NCBI GenBank assembly: GCA_937907215.1 | Contig: CALESG010000078.1 | Location: forward strand, 1 to 18,356 | DNA length: 18,356 nucleotides | Reading direction: 5' to 3' | DNA from: an uncultured Ruminococcus sp. | GTDB lineage: Bacteria; Bacillota; Clostridia; Oscillospirales; Ruminococcaceae | Shown here: positions 6,462 to 14,127 of the stretch, piece by piece | Position numbering within the stretch: position 1 is the first letter of the stretch | Layout of the letters: every line of letters begins with the position of its first letter | Notes under the pieces: model-generated | Seen by the model: only the letters and a program-made list of their open reading frames with translations | Told to the model about the DNA's origin: nothing | The model's database searches: none | Translations under genes and position numbers: made by a program

Positions 6462-8834
6462 TTAATCATTTGGCAATACAGGCAAAACCTTTATCTGTCC
6501 AGCTAATAATTTCATAAGTGCAGTCGAATCTTTTGCATTTATCTCTGAATCTTTAAATGTATCTGCATGGATTATCTGCTGTTCGTTTAATTGAATAATT
6601 CCTGCTATATACTTATTCAAATATACAATATCTAGCATAGAGCGGCTGCCGTCAATGTTAACGTCACCATCGCCGCCTTCAGGAGTACTGCCGCCTGTAA
6701 TTGCAGTAGTAGTTTCTGAACCTGTATTTGATGTTGTAGTCATTGTGGTTGTTGTCATAGTTGTTGTGGTTGTAGTTGTAGTTGTTGTTGTTGTTTCTGA
6801 CGGCTTTGTTGTGATCGGTGGTTTTTCCGGCTTTGTACCATCAGGTTCAACACCCCAAATAAGAGTATCACCATCGTACATTGTCATATAAGGTGTATCA
6901 ACCATTGCATCTTCGCCGCCCTGTGTCAAGCCCTTGAATGAATAGTCATTAGAAGCATCCCAAACTCCCTGAAGATTATCCGGAATAGAAATTCTGAACT
7001 GACACTCACTTCTATGCTCAGACTGACCTGTAGGCATTACAACACTGCCATCAGCAAATGAAAGCTTTACATAATAAACGCTGCCATCATACTGGATCGG
7101 ATCAGAAATGGAAATTTTACCCTTATCGGAAGAATGCTGGTCATAACCAACTCTTACAGAAACATCATTTATAGACAATCCTGCTTCTTCAAGCTCAGAA
7201 ATATCAAAATAATAATTATAAGAAAGATCCTTTACAGTTCTTGCCGGCCATGCAGAATGGTTCATAGCAAATGCTTTTATTTCAGTATAGCTGCCTGCTG
7301 CCTGATTTATAGAAGCTCTCATGAAAAATTCATCCCACTTAGGCTCTTCTGTAGGAGGGAAATCTGGGTCGGAAGTACCGCCATATTTTTGTGTCATTGC
7401 ACAAAGGGCAGCTGTATAACCTGCGTTATAGTCAATAGCAACTTCAGTATACTGGTAATCACCGATTTTATCTGAATAACCGTCCTGTTGATCCGGACCG
7501 CCTACCAACGCACCATAGAGAATATGTGCATGAGGCTTAGCATCCTCGCCCTCTGTCTGACCGATATTGCTCCACTTATCATTCCAAGCACCGGAAGATG
7601 TTCTATGGTGCCATGCCTGAGGATAGTCATCACCCATACCTACAACATAGCTAAAGTTCTTTGAGTTATCACCAAAGCAATAATTCATTGTATCGTCAGC
7701 AAATTTTGTATACTTATCCGCAGCGGCTGAATCGCCAGCAAAAAGCTCGTCAACAGCTACATATGCAAGGAATGCTGTAGTAGTAGCGTGACGAAGTGAA
7801 CCCCACTGGAACAGCCATGAAAGTCCATCCGGAGTTTTTGTGATCTGCTTGCCGCCATAACCTGTTGTCCAATATTCAAGATGCTTTTTGAACTGTTCTT
7901 TCCACTGTGATTCTCCTGTATTGATAGCATACAGCAGCATACCGCCCTGCATTGTATCGTCCCAACAGTGACCCCATGTGTATTTCAATTCAGTAGACTG
8001 CTCTTCTTTGCCAAGATTATTGATATAATCAGAAGCACAAAGGTCAAGATATTTCTGTTCGCCTGTAGCCTTATACAGCCAGTTCGCTGCAAAGAAAAGA
8101 TCATCATAAAATGTCGTTGGCTTATAATATGAATGCTCTTCGGTATCATCACCGATAGAACGGTTTTTATCTGCACGTTCAAAACAAGCTTTAGCGTGTT
8201 TAAGGTAGCCATTAGCACGTTCAGGATCGCTGTCCTTGAATACAAGATAACCTGTACTGAGGGCAGCGGCCATCTGCGCTTCTATACAGCTGTCGTTGCA
8301 GGTATAATAAGGACGCTCTGTTTCGCCCTTCATAAGCTCAAACTTATTCATATACATTTCAGCAGCACCCCACCATACGTGGTCAAAGCTGCCTTCACCG
8401 ATCATGTAAACAATTTCATCCCCCAAATCGCAAGCTGCGATATAATCGCATACGAACGCAAGGTTATTCTTGTACATTGCCATCTGACCTGCTTTTTCAA
8501 CACCATCAGGATACTCAAGCAAACCCCAGCCAAGCAGTGTTGCTGCATAAGCATTAGTAAGAGTAAATTTCAGGTGGTCGCCTGCGTCGAACCAGCCGCC
8601 CGGAATGTAGTCATTAGTCATACAATCATCACGCCATGTTACTTCATTCCATTCTGGCAGAACGCCGCTCTGCTGAACCTCGTAAAAGAACATTGACTTT
8701 TGTAAAGCTTCACCATAGTTATACTTAGAATTCGGCTCAGCTGAAACTTCAGCATTTAATACAGTGCCGGAAACTGCTCCCGTAACACCCAATACAGCAG
8801 CTGAAACAAATGAAATCAACTTCTTCATTTTCAT
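6462..8834 (-). CDS. Secreted GH9 cellulase with CBM3-like module and dockerin
   Basis: Extracellular endoglucanase that cleaves beta-1,4-glucan. The 790-residue protein has a signal peptide (about 1-33), a GH9 catalytic domain (about 38-480) with catalytic WFDAGDH (D83, D86), HHR (409-411) and TEVAIDYNAGY (proton-donor E464), a CBM3-like module (about 497-663), a Thr-rich linker (about 664-720 with a run of 12 Thr) and a type I dockerin-like end (723-786). GH9 followed directly by CBM3 is the arrangement of processive endoglucanases. The first dockerin Ca loop is good (DVNIDGSRSMLD), the second is degenerate (DTFKDSEINAKD, Phe at position 3). The start is the ATG at 8834, after AAAGGAG and before the MKMKK signal sequence; an in-frame ATG 21 codons upstream overlaps the promoter region. 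No scaffoldin is in the window. Confidence 0.95.
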   Translation of the reverse strand: MKMKKLISFVSAAVLGVTGAVSGTVLNAEVSAEPNSKYNYGEALQKSMFFYEVQQSGVLPEWNEVTWRDDCMTNDYIPGGWFDAGDHLKFTLTNAYAATLLGWGLLEYPDGVEKAGQMAMYKNNLAFVCDYIAACDLGDEIVYMIGEGSFDHVWWGAAEMYMNKFELMKGETERPYYTCNDSCIEAQMAAALSTGYLVFKDSDPERANGYLKHAKACFERADKNRSIGDDTEEHSYYKPTTFYDDLFFAANWLYKATGEQKYLDLCASDYINNLGKEEQSTELKYTWGHCWDDTMQGGMLLYAINTGESQWKEQFKKHLEYWTTGYGGKQITKTPDGLSWLFQWGSLRHATTTAFLAYVAVDELFAGDSAAADKYTKFADDTMNYCFGDNSKNFSYVVGMGDDYPQAWHHRTSSGAWNDKWSNIGQTEGEDAKPHAHILYGALVGGPDQQDGYSDKIGDYQYTEVAIDYNAGYTAALCAMTQKYGGTSDPDFPPTEEPKWDEFFMRASINQAAGSYTEIKAFAMNHSAWPARTVKDLSYNYYFDISELEEAGLSINDVSVRVGYDQHSSDKGKISISDPIQYDGSVYYVKLSFADGSVVMPTGQSEHRSECQFRISIPDNLQGVWDASNDYSFKGLTQGGEDAMVDTPYMTMYDGDTLIWGVEPDGTKPEKPPITTKPSETTTTTTTTTTTTMTTTTMTTTSNTGSETTTAITGGSTPEGGDGDVNIDGSRSMLDIVYLNKYIAGIIQLNEQQIIHADTFKDSEINAKDSTALMKLLAGQIKVLPVLPND

Positions 8835-8887
8835 AAATAATAATACTCCTTTCATAATTTGTGACAAAACACCCCATTGTTGTTTTA

Positions 8888-8916
8888 AGTGTAACATATT
8901 TTTCCTACAATGTCAA
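8888..8916 (-). promoter_or_regulatory. Cellulase gene promoter
   Basis: On the minus strand, consensus -35 TTGACA (8916-8911), 17-bp spacer, -10 TACACT (8893-8888). It lies about 50 bp before the chosen start, which supports that start over the upstream ATG at 8897. Confidence 0.8.
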
Positions 8917-9018
8917 GGCATTTTTATATTTTTTAACTTTTTTATAAATTACATTTCAAAGAGCATATATTCTTAAAAATTCATCAAATTATAAAGCAAA
9001 ATATGCTATGAAACCCTT

Positions 9019-9088
9019 GGTTGCAACCAGCAGTTGACAAATTTCAAGGATAGATCTATTGATTGCAACCTGTTTTTTGTGATATAAT
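9019..9088 (+). promoter_or_regulatory. Promoter and paired operator-like sites for the XRE regulator
   Basis: -35 TTGATT (9059-9064), 18-bp spacer, -10 TATAAT (9083-9088). The perfect palindrome GGTTGCAACC (9019-9028) recurs with one change as GATTGCAACC (9061-9070) exactly 42 bp away, about four helical turns. The second copy overlaps the -35 region. This suggests an autoregulatory operator pair that could also influence the divergent cellulase gene. Confidence 0.6.
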
Positions 9089-9145
9089 AAAATCACAGAA
9101 AGATTTTCCAAAAGGCTTTCTGAATAAATAAAAGGTGGATGTTAT

Positions 9146-10141
9146 ATGATATTAGCAGACAAAATCATCAAACTCAGAAAACTAAACGGCTGGTCGCAGG
9201 AAGAACTTGCAGAGCATATGGGAGTTTCACGTCAAGCAGTTTCCAAATGGGAAAGCGCACAATCTGTCCCAGACCTTGACAAAGTTTTAAAACTAAGCAA
9301 TATTTTCGGTGTTACAACAGATTATCTTTTAAAAGACGAAATAGAAACAGAAACATTTACAAACGACAGCAAATATTCAGAAGATTCAAATATAAGAACA
9401 ATAACAATGGAAGAGGCAAACAGTTACCTTACCATAAGAAAAAATGCATCATTTAGAATCGCAATAGCTACTTTTATGTGTATCATCTCTCCTATATGCC
9501 TTTTCATTCTTTCGACTTTGTCAGAAATTAAGTATGCCAACATATCTGAAAATATGGCTGCTGTTATAGGACTTATAGTATTACTACTGTTTGTTGCTGT
9601 TGCGGTGGGAATGTTTATATTTACAGGCTTTGAAAGTTCGGAGTTTTCATTCATGGAAAAAGAACCCTTTGAAACTGAATACGGCGTATCCGACATGGTA
9701 AAAGACAAGAAAAAATCATACAGAAATACCTACATAAAAATGAATATATTAGGTGTGGCTCTATGCATTATATCTCCTATATCATTATTTATATGTGCTG
9801 TAAATGAAAATGAATTCTTTGCAGTTTGTATGCTGTCCATCACACTTTTAATAGCAGGAATAGGTGTTTTTATTCTTATAATGTCAGGTGTCAGGCATGC
9901 AAGTATGCAAAGACTCCTCAATGACCCTGATTATGTAAATTATAAAAAATTCAAAAAAGAACCACTTAAAGATGCATTAAGTGGCTGCTACTGGCTCACT
10001 GCAACAGCAATTTATTTAGGCTGGAGCTTTTGGACTAATGATTGGCACAAAACATGGATAGTGTGGGTAATTGCAGGTATACTTTTCGGTGCTGTTATGG
10101 CTGTATTTGATATATTTGAGAAAAAAGATAAATCCAAATAG
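9146..10141 (+). CDS. Membrane-anchored XRE-family transcriptional regulator
   Basis: DNA-binding protein tethered to the membrane. Residues 5-63 form a classic Cro/cI-type helix-turn-helix (WSQEELAEHMGVSRQAVSKW, ending TDYLL). After a polar link there are about six hydrophobic segments: 104-124, 138-160, 198-219, 224-247, 282-296 and 304-324. The first two and second two pairs resemble each other (CIISPICLFIL and CIISPISLFIC), so the membrane part is an internal duplication. AAAGGTGG precedes ATG. Such regulators often sense membrane or cell-wall stress, but the signal here is unknown. It is divergent from the cellulase gene, and two TTGCAACC-type sites lie in its promoter. Confidence 0.88.
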   Translation: MILADKIIKLRKLNGWSQEELAEHMGVSRQAVSKWESAQSVPDLDKVLKLSNIFGVTTDYLLKDEIETETFTNDSKYSEDSNIRTITMEEANSYLTIRKNASFRIAIATFMCIISPICLFILSTLSEIKYANISENMAAVIGLIVLLLFVAVAVGMFIFTGFESSEFSFMEKEPFETEYGVSDMVKDKKKSYRNTYIKMNILGVALCIISPISLFICAVNENEFFAVCMLSITLLIAGIGVFILIMSGVRHASMQRLLNDPDYVNYKKFKKEPLKDALSGCYWLTATAIYLGWSFWTNDWHKTWIVWVIAGILFGAVMAVFDIFEKKDKSK

Positions 10142-10185
10142 TTGACAAGTCTTTTAATATATTGTATAATAAATTATACAGTATA
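10142..10185 (+). promoter_or_regulatory. Promoter and palindrome upstream of the rubredoxin fusion gene
   Basis: -35 TTGACA (10142-10147) starts right after the XRE stop codon; a 17-bp spacer follows, then -10 TATAAT (10165-10170). An inverted repeat TGTATAAT-AA-ATTATACA (10163-10180) covers the -10 and probable start, a good operator candidate. TACAGTATA (10177-10185) recurs at the BFD-like gene promoter. Confidence 0.7.
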
Positions 10186-10212
10186 TATAATAATCAACAG
10201 GGAGGCACTATC

Positions 10213-10821
10213 ATGAATAAAAAAGCAATGTACAGTCTATCCTATGGCTTGTTTGTTCTTACAACAACGCTTGGCAGCCGCAGTCAAGGCTGCATTATCA
10301 ATACAGCTATGCAGGTAACAACAAAGCCAAATCGCATAACTATAACAGTAAATAAGCAAAATCTTACTCATGATGTTTTGGTTCATACAAAAGAATTTAA
10401 TATTTCAGTAATTTCGGAAGATGCAAAGTTCTCACTTTTCAAACATTTTGGATTCCAAAGCGGAAGGGATACGGACAAATTTGAGGGATACGCTCATTCA
10501 AAAACATCCGCAAATGGAATGCCTTATATAACACAAGGAACTAATGCCTATATATCAGGCAAAGTTATAGATACTGTCGATTTGGGTACGCATACAATGT
10601 TTATTGCAGATATTACTGACGGCGAAATACTGTCTGATACAGCTTCTGCAACATATTCATACTATCAAAATAATATAAAGCCAAAGCCTGAAAAAACAGA
10701 AAACACAAAGAAAGGCTATAGATGCAAAATCTGTGGTTATATTTATGAAGGTGATACATTGCCTGATGATTTTGTGTGTCCAATATGCAAACACGGTGCA
10801 GATGATTTTGAGAAAATATAA
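10213..10821 (+). CDS. Flavin reductase-rubredoxin fusion (high-molecular-weight rubredoxin type)
   Basis: Electron-transfer protein combining an FMN-binding flavin-reductase-like domain (about 1-150; SYGLFVLTT and TAMQVTTKP are family blocks) with a C-terminal rubredoxin (169-202) whose iron ligands are C171, C174, C189 and C192 (CKICGY...CPIC). The architecture matches Hrb of acetogens, which passes NAD(P)H electrons to flavodiiron proteins that reduce oxygen or nitric oxide. The rubredoxin part is short, lacking the usual loop between GD and LPDDF. The start is the ATG after GGGAGG (10199-10204); an upstream in-frame ATG at 10162 lies inside the promoter. No flavodiiron partner is in the window. 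Confidence 0.9.
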   Translation: MNKKAMYSLSYGLFVLTTTLGSRSQGCIINTAMQVTTKPNRITITVNKQNLTHDVLVHTKEFNISVISEDAKFSLFKHFGFQSGRDTDKFEGYAHSKTSANGMPYITQGTNAYISGKVIDTVDLGTHTMFIADITDGEILSDTASATYSYYQNNIKPKPEKTENTKKGYRCKICGYIYEGDTLPDDFVCPICKHGADDFEKI

Positions 10822-10835
10822 ATAAAATACAATAA

Positions 10836-10877
10836 AAAACAGCTTCGAGAATTTAAACACTTCCCGAAGCTGTTTTT
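10836..10877. terminator. Bidirectional terminator between two redox genes
   Basis: A perfect 13-bp stem AAAAACAGCTTCG/CGAAGCTGTTTTT with a 16-nt loop lies between the converging genes ending at 10821 and 10890. It has a T run on both strands, so it can serve both. Confidence 0.93.
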
Positions 10878-10889
10878 GTTTTTACTTAA

Positions 10890-11084
10890 TTAGCTGTGCA
10901 TGATCTCTGAAATAGCATCCAGAATCTTATCATGGCATCCACCGCATCCGGTAGAGCAATGAGTTACTTCCTGAACGTGCTGGAATACAGACAGTACATC
11001 AGAGAAGCTGGTCATATCGTGCATAGCGTCCTCAACATCAGCAAATGATACGCCCATGCAGTGACAAATCTCATAATTTTCCAT
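10890..11084 (-). CDS. BFD-like [2Fe-2S] ferredoxin
   Basis: Small cytoplasmic iron-sulfur protein of 64 residues with the BFD-like [2Fe-2S] layout: CHC at 7-9 and CGGC at 47-50 (ligands C7, C9, C47, C50), with an extra C43. In Bfd proper the domain reduces bacterioferritin to release iron; stand-alone copies in anaerobes are generally unassigned electron carriers. The start is the ATG at 11084, preceded by AAAGGAG at 8 nt. An in-frame ATG 20 codons upstream lies between the promoter and the palindrome and lacks a ribosome site. It converges on the rubredoxin fusion gene. Confidence 0.85.
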   Translation of the reverse strand: MENYEICHCMGVSFADVEDAMHDMTSFSDVLSVFQHVQEVTHCSTGCGGCHDKILDAISEIMHS

Positions 11085-11101
11085 AAAGACAGCTCCTTTC
11101 T

Positions 11102-11161
11102 GTATGGCATGCCATACTGTTTTATTCTTTACAGTATAGCACATATTATATAAAATGTCAA
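11102..11161 (-). promoter_or_regulatory. Promoter and palindrome of the BFD-like gene
   Basis: On the minus strand, -35 TTGACA (11161-11156), 17-bp spacer, -10 TATACT (11138-11133). Downstream of the start point lies a perfect 16-bp palindrome GTATGGCATGCCATAC (11102-11117) just before the ribosome site. It could be an operator or an RNA hairpin hiding that site. ATACTGT (11116-11110 side) and ACAGTAT also form a wider inverted repeat. Confidence 0.7.
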
Positions 11162-11346
11162 TAAAATAGAAGCTTATTTTTTAGGCATTATATTCTATTA
11201 AGTAGAATTTTACCCTTTTGTAATTCACTTGTCAAGGAATATCTCGCTTTAAAATTTAAACCGGGATTTCAAATGGAAATACTTCCATTTGACGGATGGT
11301 TTCAGTAGGGCAAAGTCCTCCTAACAGTAAATGTAATGCCAAAAAA
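11145..11346. other. Intergenic stretch with a hairpin, no gene seen
   Basis: About 200 bp between purB and the BFD-like gene. It holds a perfect CAAATGGAA-ATAC-TTCCATTTG hairpin (11270-11291) without a clear T run, and a minor ATTCTA/TAGAAT dyad near 11190. No open frame with a ribosome site and no recognised RNA family was seen. No strong terminator follows purB. Confidence 0.5.
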
Positions 11347-12783
11347 TTAGTTTTTCATCTCAAAGCTTTCGCCCAAAATGTCTTTATTTGCGTCCAAAAT
11401 AGGCTTTATGCATTCTGCAATGAATTCTTCTGTCTGCTGTGCACTTCTTCCTGTGAAGTTCTCAGGCTGAAGTATAGCGTCAAGTTCTTCCTTTGTAATC
11501 ATAAACATAGGGTCAGCAAGTATCATATCACAAAGGTCATTCTCCAAACCTTCTTCCTTAACATGCTTGCCGGCAACCATGGAATATTCACGAATCTTTT
11601 CATGCAGAGCCTGACGGTCACCGCCCTTCTTTACAGCATCCATCATGATATTTTCAGTTGCCATAAATGGAAGTTCTCTCATTACTCTCTGACGAACCAT
11701 CTTAGGATATACAACAAGACCATCTGTTACATTCATCATTATATTCAAAATAGCGTCTATTGCAAGGAATGCTTCCGGTACAGATACTCTCTTATTTGCA
11801 GAGTCATCAAGAGTTCTTTCAAACCACTGTGTGCCTGCTGTAAATGCAGGATTAAGGCTGTCTATCATAACATAACGTGAAAGTGATGTGATTCTCTCGC
11901 AGCGCATTGGATTACGCTTATATGCCATTGCAGATGAACCGATCTGTGTTTTTTCAAATGGTTCTTCCATTTCCTTAAAGCTCTGGAGTATTCTCATATC
12001 ATTTGAGAATTTGCTGCATGACTGTGCAATTCCGCTGAGTGTCTGAAGAACCTGTGCATCCACCTTTCTGGAATATGTCTGTCCGGAAACAGGCATTACT
12101 GCATCAAAGCCCATTTCATTTGCGATCTTCTTTTCAAGCAGCTTTACTTTATCAGTATCGCCCTCAAACAACTCCATAAATGAAGCCTGTGTACCTGTTG
12201 TACCCTTTGAGCCTAAAAGCTTGAGGTTTGCAATTCTATATTCAAGCTCTTCAAAATCCATAAGCAGTTCATTCATCCAAAGAGTTGCTCTCTTGCCTAC
12301 TGTTGTAAGCTGTGCAGGCTGAAGATGTGTATATGCAAGTGCAGGCATAGCCTTGTACTCATCTGCAAACTTTGCAAGGTTTGCAAGAACATTTATCATC
12401 TTACGGCGTACTATCTGCAAAGCGTCACGCATAATGATAACATCCGTATTATCACCTACGTAACAAGAAGTAGCACCAAGGTGAATAATGCCCTTTGCAT
12501 TTGGACAAACCTGTCCATAAGCATAAACGTGTGACATTACATCATGACGTACAACCTTTTCTCTTGCCTCTGCAACATCATAATCAATATTTTCAATATT
12601 TGCTTCAAGTTCATCAACCTGATCCTGAGTTACCGGCAGACCAAGCTCCATTTCTGCACGAGCCAGTGCAACCCAAAGCTTTCTCCATGTAGTAAATTTT
12701 TTATCAGCAGAAAATACATACTGCATTTCTTCACTTGCATAACGTGTACAAAATGGACTCTCATAACTTTTTGTATTACGCAT
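11347..12783 (-). CDS. purB: Adenylosuccinate lyase
   Basis: Cleaves SAICAR to AICAR and adenylosuccinate to AMP, both with release of fumarate, in purine synthesis. The 478-residue protein shows fumarase/aspartase superfamily blocks: RHDVMSHVYAYG (79-90), GATSCYVGDN (103-112), THLQPAQLTTVGKR (152-165) and the signature GSSAMAYKRNPMRCE (282-296). Its length and the AYKRNPMRCERI form match the longer PurB subtype also found in eukaryotes. The start is the ATG at 12783 after AAGAGG at 8 nt; the upstream in-frame ATG at 12819 has no ribosome site and abuts the previous stop. It follows ybjQ by 37 bp, so the two are probably one transcript. Confidence 0.96.
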   Translation of the reverse strand: MRNTKSYESPFCTRYASEEMQYVFSADKKFTTWRKLWVALARAEMELGLPVTQDQVDELEANIENIDYDVAEAREKVVRHDVMSHVYAYGQVCPNAKGIIHLGATSCYVGDNTDVIIMRDALQIVRRKMINVLANLAKFADEYKAMPALAYTHLQPAQLTTVGKRATLWMNELLMDFEELEYRIANLKLLGSKGTTGTQASFMELFEGDTDKVKLLEKKIANEMGFDAVMPVSGQTYSRKVDAQVLQTLSGIAQSCSKFSNDMRILQSFKEMEEPFEKTQIGSSAMAYKRNPMRCERITSLSRYVMIDSLNPAFTAGTQWFERTLDDSANKRVSVPEAFLAIDAILNIMMNVTDGLVVYPKMVRQRVMRELPFMATENIMMDAVKKGGDRQALHEKIREYSMVAGKHVKEEGLENDLCDMILADPMFMITKEELDAILQPENFTGRSAQQTEEFIAECIKPILDANKDILGESFEMKN

Positions 12784-12820
12784 AAAATATACCTCTTTCT
12801 TTTTAACAATAAAAATCAAC

Positions 12821-13132
12821 TTAATTCAATTTAACAGCTGTACCATATGCCATAACTTCAGCAGCACCATTCATAACTGAAGATGTAGCAAAATGTACTG
12901 ATACTATAGCGTCTGCACCGATAGATGTAGCCTGTTCGATCATACGCTGAACAGCAATATCACGTGCTTTATTAAGCATATCTGTATAAGACTTAAGTTC
13001 TCCGCCTACGATGGTTTTAAAACTCTGACTTATATCCGAACCTATGTGCTTTGACTGGATGGTACTTCCACGTACCAATCCCAATGTTGAATAAGTCTTT
13101 CCGGCAATAAATTCAGTTGTTGTAATAAGCAT
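12821..13132 (-). CDS. ybjQ: YbjQ family protein (UPF0145), function unknown
   Basis: A 103-residue protein of the heavy-metal-binding-like YbjQ family, which forms pentameric rings; its biochemical role is not established. Recognisable parts are the N-terminal MLITTTEFIAGKTYSTLGLV, GGELKSYTDMLNKAR, and the conserved ending IGADAIVSVHFATSSV...EVMAYGTAV. The start is the ATG at 13132 with AAAGGA 9 nt upstream. The ATG 6 codons earlier overlaps that ribosome site, so it is unlikely to be used. First gene of a probable ybjQ-purB operon. Confidence 0.92.
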   Translation of the reverse strand: MLITTTEFIAGKTYSTLGLVRGSTIQSKHIGSDISQSFKTIVGGELKSYTDMLNKARDIAVQRMIEQATSIGADAIVSVHFATSSVMNGAAEVMAYGTAVKLN

Positions 13133-13174
13133 AATTCGTTTTCCTTTCAAAAGGTAATATTATATTGTATTTTT

Positions 13175-13203
13175 ATTATAACATATTATTTATATACTTG
13201 CAA
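13175..13203 (-). promoter_or_regulatory. Promoter of the ybjQ-purB unit
   Basis: On the minus strand, -35 TTGCAA (13203-13198), 17-bp spacer, -10 TATAAT (13180-13175), about 40 bp before the ybjQ start. No PurR box or purine riboswitch was recognised. Confidence 0.65.
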
Positions 13204-13222
13204 GAAAAATATTCTAAAAATA

Positions 13223-13268
13223 AAAGATCCGCACGAGATATGAATTTAACTATCATCTGCGGATCTTT
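13223..13268 (-). terminator. Rho-independent terminator of the HAD gene
   Basis: An 11-bp perfect stem AAAGATCCGCA/TGCGGATCTTT with a 24-nt loop, followed on the minus strand by TATTTTTAG, 9 bp past the stop. Confidence 0.85.
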
Positions 13269-13276
13269 ATTTTTAA

Positions 13277-13930
13277 TCAATTATTTTCACGTTTTAAAAA
13301 TTCTATTACATCAAGAAGATCATCTTCTTTTGTATAAGCAATTTTCAACATATCCTCTGTAGGTTCAATCAAATCAGGAACAAGAATAGCTTTCATACCC
13401 GCATTATAAGCACTCCACAAGCCGTTTCTTGAATCTTCTACAGCATATGTTTCAACAGGCAAAACGCCGAGTTTTTCACACGCTGTAAGATATATTTCAG
13501 GGTCAGGTTTTCCCTTTTCCACAATATCACCTGTTACTATTTCATCAAACATCTCTGTAAGACCTGTCGCATTAAGATGATGCAATGCTGTTTCACGTCT
13601 TGACGAAGTTGCCAGAGCAGTTTTCCACATATTTCCCCTAAGCCATGTTAAAAGTTCCCTTGTGCCGGTTTTTATAGGTATTCCATTCTCATCAAGCCAT
13701 TTACTAAATTTTTCTGAAGAACGATTTATAAACCATTCAAAATCTATATCAGGATGATGTTTGGCAAAGTATTCCTCTTCACTTTTTCTATTAAGTCCGG
13801 TACAGTTTTTTATCGTAATTTCGGGGTTTTCAAGACCTATTTCCTTAAATATATCCGTCCATACAATATTGCAAACCATCTCCGTATCAAAAAGCACGCC
13901 GTCCATATCAAAAACTATTGCCTTTGCCAT
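13277..13930 (-). CDS. HAD-superfamily phosphatase (beta-phosphoglucomutase-like subgroup)
   Basis: Cytoplasmic phosphate-transfer enzyme of 217 residues. All four HAD motifs are present: DMDG (nucleophile D8, acid D10), ATSS (107-110), the lysine in KGKPDPEIY (K141) and the metal-binding EDS (165-167). A helical cap between residues about 15 and 85 marks subclass I. The overall pattern, MDGVLFDTE and KPDPEIYL...VEDSRNG, is that of beta-phosphoglucomutase and sugar-phosphate phosphatases; the substrate cannot be read from sequence. AGGAGG lies 9 nt before ATG. It has its own promoter (14024-14053) and terminator, so it is monocistronic. Confidence 0.92.
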   Translation of the reverse strand: MAKAIVFDMDGVLFDTEMVCNIVWTDIFKEIGLENPEITIKNCTGLNRKSEEEYFAKHHPDIDFEWFINRSSEKFSKWLDENGIPIKTGTRELLTWLRGNMWKTALATSSRRETALHHLNATGLTEMFDEIVTGDIVEKGKPDPEIYLTACEKLGVLPVETYAVEDSRNGLWSAYNAGMKAILVPDLIEPTEDMLKIAYTKEDDLLDVIEFLKRENN

Positions 13931-14023
13931 TTTTCATTCCTCCTGAATTATTCTGCATTGTTTAAACTTTCAACTTTCTTTTCAACTTTTCAACATCAAC
14001 ATATTGAATCGACTTACAATTTT

Positions 14024-14053
14024 ATTTTAGCATATTGTTGGGAGGGTTGTCAA
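14024..14053 (-). promoter_or_regulatory. HAD gene promoter
   Basis: On the minus strand, -35 TTGACA (14053-14048), 18-bp spacer, -10 TAAAAT (14029-14024). The leader of about 85 nt contains repeated GTTGAAA motifs of no known meaning. Confidence 0.65.
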
Positions 14054-14067
14054 GGTCTGATTATCAC

Positions 14068-14101
14068 AATAAAAACGAGCTGTTGCCAGCTCGCTTTTAT
14101 T
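14068..14101. terminator. Terminator after the 595-residue zinc-ribbon gene
   Basis: Arms AATAAAAACGAGCTG (14068-14082) and CAGCTCGCTTTTATT (14087-14101) form a tight hairpin with a TTGC loop; the core CGAGCTG/CAGCTCG is perfect. A T-rich tract follows on both strands. It is placed 27 bp past the stop of the minus-strand gene. Confidence 0.85.
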
Positions 14102-14127
14102 AACACTAGATTTTGTTATCAATAAAT

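Noticed and set aside
8133..8696. A 187-codon plus-strand frame opposite the cellulase gene
   Set aside because: Antisense shadow of the GH9 catalytic domain, no promoter or ribosome site.
11145..11346. Riboswitch or other structured RNA after purB
   Set aside because: Only one simple 9-bp hairpin is visible; no known riboswitch core was recognised and it is downstream rather than upstream of purB.
11296..11880. A 194-codon plus-strand frame overlapping the 3' end of purB
   Set aside because: Mostly antisense to purB with shadow composition; no family recognised.
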